DNA of 64,000 nucleotides from contig ONVI01000004.1 in NCBI GenBank assembly GCA_900321275.1, forward strand, positions 1 through 64,000, in the 5' to 3' direction. This document shows, piece after piece, positions 52,586-60,745 of the stretch (position 1 is its first letter; each line of letters starts with the position of its first letter). A program made the translations under genes and the position numbers. The stretch comes from an uncultured Eubacteriales bacterium. Its GTDB lineage: Bacteria > Bacillota > Clostridia > Oscillospirales > Oscillospiraceae. The notes below the pieces were generated by a model. It had not been told where the DNA came from. It made no database searches and worked only from the letters and a program-made list of their open reading frames with translations.

Positions 52586-52682
52586 TCATCGCACGCCGAT
52601 CTCGTGCCGCTGAGATGGCTTCCGGTGCTGCTTTTCATATGCCTCACGCTCCCGGATTTTCTGAACGCGATCTTCGATGCTA
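52586..52682 (-). pseudogene. 3' remnant of an unidentified gene
   Basis: The minus strand reads NSIEDRVQKIREREAYEKQH then RKPSQRHEIGVR-stop, a coding-like basic helical tail that ends just before a terminator. No start or ribosome binding site is seen; upstream the frame runs under hepT. It is probably the leftover end of a mobile-element gene. Confidence 0.4.
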
Positions 52683-53027
52683 TTGGCTGGCGAGCTGTTC
52701 GTCGCAGAACGCTTTAAGCGCGGGAATGTCGGTAACGGCAGTCTCCCAGATGATATCCCGACTCATGCTGCCGTAGCTGTGCGCAACGAGATTTCGCATC
52801 CCCTTGATCGGGCCCCACTGCACACGATTTGCTGTCGCTTCACGGTATTCCTGGGAGAGATGGCTTCCCAACTCCCCGATCTGCAGGATGCAGAAGGAGA
52901 CTGAACGCTGATAATCGGCATCCTGATCAAAAATCTCAAATGATCGACCGTAGCGGAGAATTGTCTTTTCAATTTCGGTACAGTAATCCCGAATGTGCTT
53001 GATCCTCTGTAAATCAGGCGACAGCAT
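52680..53027 (-). CDS. hepT: HEPN-domain toxin HepT (DUF86)
   Basis: A 115-residue HEPN ribonuclease-type toxin. The catalytic RX4HXY motif is complete (RNLVAHSYG, about residues 83-91), and FCILQIGELGSHLS fits the DUF86 helical core. ATG 53027 lies inside the end of the mntA gene (14-bp overlap). HepT cleaves RNA and is neutralised by MntA, which AMPylates the Tyr of the motif in characterised pairs. It is located in the accessory island near its right boundary. Confidence 0.9.
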   Translation of the reverse strand: MLSPDLQRIKHIRDYCTEIEKTILRYGRSFEIFDQDADYQRSVSFCILQIGELGSHLSQEYREATANRVQWGPIKGMRNLVAHSYGSMSRDIIWETAVTDIPALKAFCDEQLASQ

Positions 53028-53340
53028 ACAACGTTTTCCTTTCCGCAGCCACCGCAAGCCGAAAATCCGACTCGCTGGGCATCTGTGCTCTCTGCTTGAG
53101 AGAATCAACCGTCAACAGGTCAACTTTCTTATTCAGCGCTTCTTCCAAATCGCAGTATATGGCGGCCAGATCCAACAGCGACCTGACGGATGCGCCCTCT
53201 GTGTCAATCAGCAGATCGACATCGCTGTTTTCCGTCGCCGTACCGCGGGCGTAAGAGCCGAAAAGATATACCGCACGCAGACGATATTTTTGCGCAATCG
53301 GTGTGATGATCCGCTGAAGTTCCGCAATCGTGTAGACCAT
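53014..53340 (-). CDS. mntA: MNT nucleotidyltransferase antitoxin MntA
   Basis: A 108-residue minimal nucleotidyltransferase. The GSX10DXD motif is exact (GSYARGTATENSDVD, about residues 27-41), followed by a third acidic position (KVDLLTVD). It is the antitoxin to HepT, adding AMP to it. It is upstream of and overlaps hepT, the standard order. A weak AAGGATG site precedes the ATG. Confidence 0.9.
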   Translation of the reverse strand: MVYTIAELQRIITPIAQKYRLRAVYLFGSYARGTATENSDVDLLIDTEGASVRSLLDLAAIYCDLEEALNKKVDLLTVDSLKQRAQMPSESDFRLAVAAERKTLYAVA

Positions 53341-53429
53341 ATCAGCTCACATCCTTTCAAGACTATCTTACAATAAAAACTGCGAAAAAGCAACAGAAAC
53401 ATAGGAATCCAAACAGACGCCCGCCGGAC

Positions 53430-53491
53430 AAAAAAACAGACGCTCCGGAAGGAACGTCTGTTGAATGCTTTGTTTAACGCTTGGAGAACTG
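53430..53491 (-). terminator. rpsI 3' end and terminator (candidate att site)
   Basis: Stem acagacg-c-tcc/gga-a-cgtctgt (53436-53461) followed on minus by seven T. The segment 53472-53491 (last rpsI codons) is repeated exactly at 49223-49242. Confidence 0.85.
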
Positions 53492-53884
53492 GGGAGCGCG
53501 GCGGGCGGCTTTGAGACCGTACTTTTTACGCTCTTTCATTCTCGGGTCGCGGGTGAGGAAGCCGGCGGCCTTGAGGGCGGCGCGGTAGCTCTCATCGACG
53601 ACGATCAGGGCGCGGGCGATGCCGTGGCGGATGGCGCCGGCCTGACCGGAAACGCCGCCGCCGGTGACGGTCGCTTCGATGTCGACCTTACCGAGGGTGT
53701 TGGTGGCGACCAGGGGCTGACGGACGATGAGCTTCAGGGTCTCGAGACCGAAGTAATCGTCGATGTCACGGCCGTTGACGGTGATGGAGCCGGAGCCGTT
53801 GGGAATGAGGTGGACGCGGGCGACAGAAGACTTTCTGCGGCCGGTGCCGTACATATAGGGCTTCTTGGTCTTGTAGGTTGCCAT
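53474..53884 (-). CDS. rpsI: 30S ribosomal protein S9
   Basis: A 136-residue protein: N-terminal [17 protein letters not shown], central [21 protein letters not shown], and the basic tail [22 protein letters not shown] that contacts P-site tRNA. It is second in the rplM-rpsI operon, 16 bp after rplM, with GAGGAGG before the ATG. Its last six codons are duplicated 4.2 kb away at the other end of the accessory island. Confidence 0.98.
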   Translation of the reverse strand: MATYKTKKPYMYGTGRRKSSVARVHLIPNGSGSITVNGRDIDDYFGLETLKLIVRQPLVATNTLGKVDIEATVTGGGVSGQAGAIRHGIARALIVVDESYRAALKAAGFLTRDPRMKERKKYGLKAARRAPQFSKR

Positions 53885-53900
53885 AGTTCTTTACCTCCTC

Positions 53901-54329
53901 TTAGCGATCCCAGACTTCGGGCTTCTGGGCGGCGTGGGTATGCTCGGCGCCGGCGAAGATGCGCAGACGCTTGAGCTGCCACTGCGCGATGGTGTTCTTC
54001 TGCAGCATGCCGCGGACAGCCAGACGCATCGCAAGCTCGGGCTTCTTCTGCATCAGGATCTTGTACTGGGTCTCTTTCAGACCGCCGGGATAACCGGAGT
54101 GGGTACGGTAGTACTTCTGCTCCAGCTTCTTGCCGGTGAGGACGGCGTCCTTGGCGTTGATGATGATGACATAATCGCCGCAGTCGACGTGGGGGGTGTA
54201 GTCGGTTTTGAGCTTGCCGCGCAGAAGGTCGGCGGCGAGGGCGGCCGTCTTGCCCATGGGCTTGCCGGCTGCGTCAAGGATGTACCATTTGCGGTCAACG
54301 GTCTCCTTGGTGAGCATGGTTGTGGACAT
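53901..54329 (-). CDS. rplM: 50S ribosomal protein L13
   Basis: A 142-residue protein with the L13 core: RKWYILDAAGKPMGKTAALAADLLRGK, DYVIIINAKDAVLTGKKLEQKYYRTHSGYPGG and VRGMLQKNTIAQWQLKRLRIFAGAEHTHAAQKPEVWD. ATG 54329 follows TGGAGG; the frame extends upstream only through the leader. It is first in the rplM-rpsI operon, with a near-perfect promoter upstream. Confidence 0.98.
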   Translation of the reverse strand: MSTTMLTKETVDRKWYILDAAGKPMGKTAALAADLLRGKLKTDYTPHVDCGDYVIIINAKDAVLTGKKLEQKYYRTHSGYPGGLKETQYKILMQKKPELAMRLAVRGMLQKNTIAQWQLKRLRIFAGAEHTHAAQKPEVWDR

Positions 54330-54363
54330 AGTCTTGCCTCCATATAGAATCAATTGTTTTGAC

Positions 54364-54440
54364 AGTTTTGAGGCGCGGGACGGTAACGGGTTCCGCCCGG
54401 CGCGCTCTCCTTTTATACCACAGGGGAAGCGGCCTGTCAA
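54364..54440 (-). promoter_or_regulatory. rplM-rpsI promoter and GC-rich leader hairpin
   Basis: Minus-strand TTGACA (54435-54440) and TATAAA (54412-54417), 17-bp spacer. The 75-nt leader contains a bulged GC-rich stem (about 54371-54404, gcgcgccgggcgg with ccgtcccgcgcc) that could be an autoregulatory ribosomal-protein leader; this is inference. Confidence 0.7.
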
Positions 54441-54536
54441 CAGCAATTTTTATTTTGATTTTGAAATCTCTCAAATGCTCGTTAAATCTCGCTGTATCTC
54501 CGTTATCCTGATTATCATTTTTCAAAAGAAAAGGCT

Positions 54537-54565
54537 TTGACAAGTGCCTTTCCTGCCGCTACAAT
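54537..54565 (+). promoter_or_regulatory. Promoter of the ttcA-like gene
   Basis: TTGACA (54537-54542) and TACAAT (54560-54565), 17-bp spacer, 37 bp before the ATG. Confidence 0.85.
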
Positions 54566-54601
54566 AGGCAGTACGAAAACGAGGCGAAGGACGTGCTCTC
54601 T

Positions 54602-55354
54602 ATGGACAAAGCAAAGCTGCTCAACGATTTTACCGGCACCGTGCGGCGTGCGGTGGATGACTATGACATGATTCAGGCGGGCGACCGGGTGGCGGTCGGC
54701 GTCTCGGGCGGAAAGGACAGTATGCTGCTGCTCCTGGCCCTCCATCACCTGCGGAAATTCTACCCCAACTCCTTTGAGCTGGAGGCCATTACCATCGAGC
54801 TCGGCTTCGAGGGGATGGACTTTACACCCGTGAAGGAGCTCTGCGCGGAGCTGGACATTCCCTACACCTGCCTGAAAACGGACATCAAGGAGATCGTCTT
54901 CGATGTGCGGCAGGAGGAAAACCCCTGCTCCCTCTGCGCGAAGATGCGCCGCGGCGCGCTCAACGACGCGATCCGGGAACGCGATATCCGCAAGCTGGCC
55001 CTCGGCCACCACTTTGACGACGCGGTGGAGACCTTCATGATGAGTCTGCTGTTCGAGGGGCGCATCAGCTGCTTCCGGCCCGTGACCTATCTCGACCGCT
55101 CGGGCGTGACGCAGATCCGCCCCCTCATCTACGCCGGGGAGCAGAAAATCGCGAATCTGGCCGAGGCGCTGGAGGTGCCGGTGGTGGAGAACCCCTGCCC
55201 CCAGGACAAGGGCAGCAAGCGCTATGAGATCAAGCAGCTTTTAAAAAACATGAGCGCCGACTATCCGGACATGAAGTCCAAGATCTTCGGCGCCATGCAG
55301 CGCCAGCCTCTCCCCGGCTGGCAGCCGAAGGAGAACTGGAGACTGAACAGGTAA
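54602..55354 (+). CDS. TtcA-family tRNA thiolation ATPase (PP-loop)
   Basis: A 250-residue enzyme of the TtcA/TtuA group that activates tRNA bases for sulfur insertion. PP-loop VGVSGGKDSMLLL (about residue 34), a CxxC pair in NPCSLCAKMRRGAL that would bind an iron-sulfur cluster, and GHHFDDAVETFMMSLLFEG are family hallmarks. Likely product 2-thiocytidine-32 in tRNA, though Firmicutes members are often unassigned. Start uncertain: ATG 54602 (GAAGG 11 nt upstream) or GTG 54593 (GAGG 8 nt upstream). Excellent promoter. Confidence 0.87.
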   Translation: MDKAKLLNDFTGTVRRAVDDYDMIQAGDRVAVGVSGGKDSMLLLLALHHLRKFYPNSFELEAITIELGFEGMDFTPVKELCAELDIPYTCLKTDIKEIVFDVRQEENPCSLCAKMRRGALNDAIRERDIRKLALGHHFDDAVETFMMSLLFEGRISCFRPVTYLDRSGVTQIRPLIYAGEQKIANLAEALEVPVVENPCPQDKGSKRYEIKQLLKNMSADYPDMKSKIFGAMQRQPLPGWQPKENWRLNR

Positions 55355-55388
55355 AGCGCACAGGCGTTTTACCTGTTTTTCTTTTCTG

Positions 55389-56807
55389 TCAGTACGTCGC
55401 CACGGCGAGGTATCCGTACGGGGCGCTCGGTTCCTCGACAAGCGTGATTCTGAGCGACGTGCCCGGGGCCTCGTAATTCCAGTAATCGGCATACTCATAG
55501 ATATCCGACGTGATCACAATGTCATAGGTGCCGTCGCCGTTTGCCCATGCGCCGTTGAGCACGATGTTCTGCGGGTCGGTCTTCCACGTGTTGACCCACG
55601 TCCTGTCCATCAGCGCAAGCTCGATGCGCCAGCGCAGCTCGCCCTCGGGGTAGACATACTGCAGGAGCGTCGGATAGTAGTAGTCGGCGTTGGACGTGCC
55701 AAAGTAGCCGTAATACGCCTCCGCGAACACGCGGGCGAACTGCAGCATGCGATCGGCAGTCTCCGGGTCGCACTCGGATGCGTACTCCTTGATCTCACCG
55801 AGGGAGTTTTCCGGCAGCACGATACGCTCCGGCACGCCCGCGGGCTTCACATAGCCCGCCGGAAGCGGGTTGACGAGCCACGCGTCCGGCAGGTTGCGGG
55901 TGCCCCCGGCCTGGTTGGCGGAGCGGTTCACCGCCTGTCCGGCAAAGTACATGCAGGTGGAGTTGCCGCCGTCCATGTTGGAGGCGTTGACGCAGCCGAA
56001 CTTGTCCGCCATGATTCTGACACAGTCCTCAAAGGTGACGCCGATGCTGTAGCCCTGGCGGCCGTCGATGGCAACCATCACAACCGCGCCGTCCTCGCGC
56101 TGGCCGATGGCGGTTCTGGCGCCGATGCCGCTTTCAAAGGTGGAGGGGTCGGTGCAGACCCCGTCCACGATGAGTGCGGGGCCAAAGCATACCGCGTCGC
56201 GGATGCCGATATTCTGGCACTCTTCATAGTCGTAGTACCCAGCCCACATGCTGTTGCTGTAGTCGAGACCTGCAATCGGGCCGAGCTGCATCGTGCTGAA
56301 GTTGACGCCGCGGCTGTAGGTGATCCCGCTGGGGGGCCAGCCGTTTCCGCCGCCGCCCTCGTCCAGGAAGCCGCCGGCGTTGATGCCCGCGATCGCGCCG
56401 TACTGCTCGGCCATGGCGTCGAGCGTGAGGCCGTAGCCGGCCCAGTCGGTCGGCTCGGGCAGGGCGGTGCCGATATAGACACGGCTCGGATCGAGGATAA
56501 TCAGGGCATAGACGGTCGCGCCCTTGTAATGGAACTTGTAGGGAATGATGCCGTCGCCGTCGTCATCCGTGAGCAATTCGCCGACAATGGGTTCCGGCGT
56601 CGGTTCCGGTGTCGGGACCGGTGTGGGCTCCGGCGTCGGGATCGGCGCGGGTTCCGGCGCGGCTTCGGGTATCGTGGTATACGCCGGGGCTGCCGCTGCC
56701 GCCGCAGGCGCAGGAGCCGCGCTCCTTCTCCCGCAGGCGCACAGGCACAGCGCCATTGTGAGGATCAGCAGACCCGCCAGCATTCTTCTCATATCAATCG
56801 GTTTCAT
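55389..56807 (-). CDS. Phosphodiester glycosidase (NAGPA) domain lipoprotein
   Basis: A 472-residue lipoprotein. The signal ends LTMALCLCACG (lipobox), then comes an Ala-rich and PEPTP-repeat linker (about 30-75) that spans the wall. The NAGPA domain (about 95-330) has YGAIAGINAGGF, GPALIVDGV, RTAIGQREDGAVVMVAIDGRQ and NMDGGNSTCMYFAG, the conserved set of the family, which cleaves sugar-phosphodiester bonds. The last about 120 residues form a separate beta-rich domain. ATG 56807 follows GGAAGGA. It stands alone. Confidence 0.87.
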   Translation of the reverse strand: MKPIDMRRMLAGLLILTMALCLCACGRRSAAPAPAAAAAAPAYTTIPEAAPEPAPIPTPEPTPVPTPEPTPEPIVGELLTDDDGDGIIPYKFHYKGATVYALIILDPSRVYIGTALPEPTDWAGYGLTLDAMAEQYGAIAGINAGGFLDEGGGGNGWPPSGITYSRGVNFSTMQLGPIAGLDYSNSMWAGYYDYEECQNIGIRDAVCFGPALIVDGVCTDPSTFESGIGARTAIGQREDGAVVMVAIDGRQGYSIGVTFEDCVRIMADKFGCVNASNMDGGNSTCMYFAGQAVNRSANQAGGTRNLPDAWLVNPLPAGYVKPAGVPERIVLPENSLGEIKEYASECDPETADRMLQFARVFAEAYYGYFGTSNADYYYPTLLQYVYPEGELRWRIELALMDRTWVNTWKTDPQNIVLNGAWANGDGTYDIVITSDIYEYADYWNYEAPGTSLRITLVEEPSAPYGYLAVATY

Positions 56808-56913
56808 TGCGTTTATCCTTCCTTGTGTACTCAAACAGCGCAAATTTACTATACTTCAGGCGGGAAGTCAAGAAACAGATCGTGAACGATTTATACTGAC
56901 AGCAAAATCGGGA

Positions 56914-56945
56914 GAAAAAAACAGCGCACGGTTTCCCGTGCGCTG
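56914..56945 (-). terminator. Terminator of the opp operon
   Basis: cagcgcacgg/ccgtgcgctg perfect 10-bp stem (56922-56931 with 56936-56945), TTTC loop, then seven T on minus. It starts 20 bp after the oppA stop. Confidence 0.9.
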
Positions 56946-56964
56946 CAAGTGTTTTATGCGGAGA

Positions 56965-58731
56965 TCAGCGGCCGAACTGGCAGTCGTTGTTGCCGGAATC
57001 GGAGGTCCACATCTCAAGCATGTTGATGGGGTCGTTGAAGTCGGCCAGCCAGCCCTCGCGCGCGAAGTCAAAGTTGCCCTGCTTGCGCTCCTGGAGGAAG
57101 ACGTTCCAGTCCTGCTGTTGGATGGTCAGCTCGATGCCGACAGCGGCCAGATCCTGCTGGATGGACTCGGCAGTGGCGATATGACCGGTGTTGGTGTTGG
57201 TCAGGTACTCAAGCTGAATGGGATTCTCGGCGGAGAGCTTGCCGTCGTCGCCGAACTTGTAGCCGGCGGCCTTCAGCAGCTCAACAGCTTTGGCGGTGGT
57301 GCCGTCGGGATCCTTTGAGATGGCGTAGGGATCAAAGTAGCCCTGCTCGACAGGATCGGTCTTAAAGACACCGCCGTTGCCGTCGGCCATGCCGAGAGGA
57401 ATGAAGGCGTTGGCCGCAACCTGGCCGCACTGGGCGATATTCTCGCAGATATACTCGCGGTTGATGAGGATACTGAAGGCCTCACGCATGCAGGCGGCCT
57501 GCTCGGGCGTCTTGCCCTCAAAGATCTTGGACTTGGCGTTGAAGGCCGCGTAGTAGGTGCCGAGGTTATCGATGATGTGGAACTCGGGGTTCTTGTCGGA
57601 CAGGAGCTTGGCGATCTCGTCGGTGGGAATGGAGTCGATGAAGTCCACGTCGCCGGCGTTGTAGGCGGCGAAGATGGCGGTGTCGTCAGCGGAGAGCATG
57701 AACTCCAGCTTCTCGACCTTGACCTTGTCGGCGTCATACCAGTTGGGGTTCTTCTCGTAGGTCATGGAGACGTCGTGATCCCAGCCGGTGCAGACGTAAG
57801 CGCCGTTGGAGACAAAGCCGGCCTCCTGGCACCAGCCGCCGGGGCTGGTCTGCCAATCGGCGTAGGCCTCAACAGCCTCCTGCTTGACGGGATAGAAGGC
57901 GGGGAACGCCATCAGGTCTTCCATATAGGCGCAGGGGGCGGTGAGCTTGAACTCGAGGGTGGTGTCGTCCTTGGCGGTGACGGCCAGCTCGTTGGGATAA
58001 CCCTCGAAGCCGTTGTACATATAGGCATAGTCAGCCGCGGTGCTGTCGGAGGCGGCGCGCTTCCAGGAGTACGCAAAGTCCCCGGCGGTCAGGGCGCTGC
58101 CGTCGGACCACTTGAGGCCGTCGCGCAGGGTGACGGTGTAGGTCAGGCCGTCGTCGCTGACCGTGTAGCCGGTGGCGCAGGCGGGGATCGTCTTGCCCTC
58201 GGCGTCGTAGGCGTACAGGCCGGAGAAGGAGTTGACCGCCAGGCACGCGCCGTCAACGGAGCTGTTGAGGGCGGGGTCGAGGAAGTCAGGCTCGGAGGCC
58301 AGGTTGATGCGGAGGGAATCGGCGCCGTTGGCGAGGTTGGCAAACATGAAGTACTTGAAGCCGAAGAGGTTGGCGTAGATGCCGTCCACATAGTCCTTCT
58401 GCATATAGTCGTCATTGTAGTAGTAGATAGGGATGACGCAGTTGGTGGCCATGATGATGTCCTCCGCCTGGTGCATCAGCTCGGTGCGCTTGGCAAAGTC
58501 GGTCTCGGCCTTGATCTGGGCGATCAGCTCGTCATACTTGGCCCAGTCCTTGATGGGGTCGATAAAGGCCTTGGAGACAAGCGCGGAAGCGTCTGGAGCG
58601 GCCTCTTCGGCGGGAGCCTCGGTGGCAGCGGGGGCCTCGGCAGGGGCAGGCGTGGCCGCAGGCTTGCTGCTGCAGGCGCACAGCGCGAACACCATGCTCA
58701 GAACCAGAAGCATTGCAAGAAGTTTCTTCAT
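56965..58731 (-). CDS. oppA: Oligopeptide-binding lipoprotein OppA, apparently circularly permuted
   Basis: A 588-residue SBP_bac_5-family lipoprotein that captures peptides for the OppBCDF importer. Signal and lipobox (FALCAC, Cys20), then an Ala/Pro/Glu linker (21-48). Residues about 50-133 (KAFIDPIKDWAKYDELIAQI...AEDIIMATNCVIPIYYYNDDYM...GFKYFMFANLA) correspond to what is normally the C-terminal end of the family. Residues 134-588 begin with the normal mature start (ADSLRINLASEPDFLDPALNSS) and stop abruptly at NNDCQFGR, where that C-terminal end would usually follow. The halves are thus in swapped order within one uninterrupted frame. A terminator follows, and oppF ends upstream. Confidence 0.88.
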   Translation of the reverse strand: MKKLLAMLLVLSMVFALCACSSKPAATPAPAEAPAATEAPAEEAAPDASALVSKAFIDPIKDWAKYDELIAQIKAETDFAKRTELMHQAEDIIMATNCVIPIYYYNDDYMQKDYVDGIYANLFGFKYFMFANLANGADSLRINLASEPDFLDPALNSSVDGACLAVNSFSGLYAYDAEGKTIPACATGYTVSDDGLTYTVTLRDGLKWSDGSALTAGDFAYSWKRAASDSTAADYAYMYNGFEGYPNELAVTAKDDTTLEFKLTAPCAYMEDLMAFPAFYPVKQEAVEAYADWQTSPGGWCQEAGFVSNGAYVCTGWDHDVSMTYEKNPNWYDADKVKVEKLEFMLSADDTAIFAAYNAGDVDFIDSIPTDEIAKLLSDKNPEFHIIDNLGTYYAAFNAKSKIFEGKTPEQAACMREAFSILINREYICENIAQCGQVAANAFIPLGMADGNGGVFKTDPVEQGYFDPYAISKDPDGTTAKAVELLKAAGYKFGDDGKLSAENPIQLEYLTNTNTGHIATAESIQQDLAAVGIELTIQQQDWNVFLQERKQGNFDFAREGWLADFNDPINMLEMWTSDSGNNDCQFGR

Positions 58732-58789
58732 TGTGGTTTTCCTTTCGATACGATATTTTCAAAAACGGCAGAGCCGTGTTTGAAGCAAA

Positions 58790-59746
58790 TTACCTGTTCC
58801 AGCAGGCGACCTGATGGCCGTTGCCGCGGTCGGTGAGGGCGGGGCACTCCTTCGCGCACTGCTCGGTGGCAAAGCGGCAGCGGGTGCGGAAGGCGCAGCC
58901 GGTGGGCATGTGCAGGGGACTTGGCACGTCGCCCTCCAAAAGAATGCGCTTTCTCGCGCGGGTCACGTCGGGGTCCGGGATCGGCACCGCGGACAGGAGC
59001 GATTCGGTATACGGATGGATGGGGTGCTCGTTTAATTCGTCCGAATCGGCGATCTCGACGATCTTGCCGAGGTACATGACCGCGATGCGTTTGGAGATAT
59101 GGTGCACCACCAGGAGGTCGTGGGCAATGAAAAGATAGGCCACGCCCAGCTTTTCCTGCAGATCCTCAAACATGTTGATGACCTGGGCCTGGATCGACAC
59201 GTCCAGGGCGGAGACCGGCTCGTCGCAGACAATGAACTTCGGGTCCACCGCGAGAGCGCGGGCGATGCCGATGCGCTGACGCTGGCCGCCGGAGAACTCG
59301 TGGGCATAGCGTCTGGCGTGCTCGGCGTTGAGGCCGACATAGCTCATGAGCTCCAGGATCTTCTCGCGCCGCTCCTTTCGGTTTGCGCAGAGGTGGTGGA
59401 CGTCCAGCGGTTCGCCGATGATGTCCTCCACGGTCATGCGCGGGTCGAGGGAGGAGTAGGGGTCCTGGAAGACCATCTGCATCTCTTTGCGCATGGCGGT
59501 GATGTTCTTGCCGGTGACGGGCTCGCCGTTGAAGCGGATCTCGCCGGCTGTCGGTTCATACAGGCGCAGGAGGGTGCGGCCGACGGTTGTCTTGCCGCAG
59601 CCGGATTCGCCCACGAGGCCGAGGGTCTCGCCCCGGCCGACGTCAAAGGTCACGTCGTCCACGGCCTTGAGCTGCAGCGTCTTGAAGCCGGATCGCACCG
59701 GGAAATACATTTTCAGGTTTTTGACCTCTATCAGGGGCTCGCTCAT
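58790..59746 (-). CDS. oppF: Oligopeptide ABC transporter ATPase OppF
   Basis: A 318-residue ABC ATPase: Walker [20 protein letters not shown]-loop [14 protein letters not shown], signature [16 protein letters not shown], Walker [14 protein letters not shown]-loop IAHDL, and the OppF C-terminal extension with cysteines [14 protein letters not shown]...C that bind an iron-sulfur cluster in some family members. It overlaps oppD by 4 bp. OppD and OppF form the heterodimeric motor. Confidence 0.94.
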   Translation of the reverse strand: MSEPLIEVKNLKMYFPVRSGFKTLQLKAVDDVTFDVGRGETLGLVGESGCGKTTVGRTLLRLYEPTAGEIRFNGEPVTGKNITAMRKEMQMVFQDPYSSLDPRMTVEDIIGEPLDVHHLCANRKERREKILELMSYVGLNAEHARRYAHEFSGGQRQRIGIARALAVDPKFIVCDEPVSALDVSIQAQVINMFEDLQEKLGVAYLFIAHDLLVVHHISKRIAVMYLGKIVEIADSDELNEHPIHPYTESLLSAVPIPDPDVTRARKRILLEGDVPSPLHMPTGCAFRTRCRFATEQCAKECPALTDRGNGHQVACWNR

Positions 59747-60741
59747 TTCCCGGCCTCCCTTCCCTCAAAGGCGTCGCGGACATTCAGCCAGCAGGCGGCC
59801 TTGTGGTTTTCGTTGATCAGAAGCTCCTCCGGCTTCTCCGCAAGACAGATCTTCATGGCGCTGTCACATCTCGGACAGAAGGCGCAGCCCTTCGGCATGT
59901 TCAGCATGTTGATGGGCGTGCCGGAGATGGGGATCAGCTTCTTTTTCATGTTGTTGACGTTGGGGATGGAGCGCAGCAGGCCCCGGGTATACTCGTGCCT
60001 GGGGTTATAAAAGATCTCATGGGCGGTGCCGCGCTCGCAGATGCGGCCGCCGTACATGACGACGATGTTGTCGCACATGTCCGCGATGACGCCGAGATCG
60101 TGGGTGACCAGGATGACCGCCATGCCGAGCTTTTTCTGCAGATCCTGCATGAGCTCAAGGATCTGGGCCTGGATGGTCACGTCGAGGGCGGTGGTCGGCT
60201 CGTCCGCGATGAGGATGTCCGGCTCGCAGGCGAGGGCCATGGCGATCATGACGCGCTGGCGCATGCCGCCGGAGAGCTCGAAGGGGTACTGCCTGATGCG
60301 CTTTTCCGGCTCGTTGATGCCGACGAGCGTCAGCAGCTCAACGGCGCGGTCCTCGGCCTCCTTGCCTTTCTTCGGGGTGTGGAGGGTGATGGCTTCCATG
60401 ATCTGGTCGCCGATGGTGAAGACGGGGTTGAGGCTCGTCATGGGGTCCTGGAAGATGATGGAGCAGCACTTGCCGCGAAACTCCTGCATCTGCCGCTCGG
60501 TCCACCCGGAGATATCCACGCCGTGGTAGAGGATTTTGCCGCCGGTGATTTTGCCGGTGTCGGCCAGAATCTGCATGATGGAGTAGGCGGTCACGGATTT
60601 GCCGGAGCCACTTTCGCCCACGATGCCGAGGATCTCACCCCGGTCGAGGTCGAAGCTCACGCCGTTGACGGCCTGAACCTCGCCCGCGTCGGTAAAGAAG
60701 GAGGTGTGCAGGTCCTGCACACTCAACAGTTTTTCAGCCAT
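59743..60741 (-). CDS. oppD: Oligopeptide ABC transporter ATPase OppD
   Basis: A 332-residue ABC ATPase: Walker [20 protein letters not shown]-loop [14 protein letters not shown], signature [16 protein letters not shown], Walker [16 protein letters not shown]-loop VTHDLG, and C-terminal [14 protein letters not shown]. It is 4 bp after oppC and overlaps oppF. Confidence 0.94.
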   Translation of the reverse strand: MAEKLLSVQDLHTSFFTDAGEVQAVNGVSFDLDRGEILGIVGESGSGKSVTAYSIMQILADTGKITGGKILYHGVDISGWTERQMQEFRGKCCSIIFQDPMTSLNPVFTIGDQIMEAITLHTPKKGKEAEDRAVELLTLVGINEPEKRIRQYPFELSGGMRQRVMIAMALACEPDILIADEPTTALDVTIQAQILELMQDLQKKLGMAVILVTHDLGVIADMCDNIVVMYGGRICERGTAHEIFYNPRHEYTRGLLRSIPNVNNMKKKLIPISGTPINMLNMPKGCAFCPRCDSAMKICLAEKPEELLINENHKAACWLNVRDAFEGREAGK

Positions 60742-60745
60742 TTCC

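Noticed and set aside
56590..56720. Tandem GTTCCGGxGTCGG-type repeat in the NAGPA gene
   Set aside because: It is the coding sequence of the Pro-Glu-Pro-Thr linker, an ordinary wall-spanning spacer.
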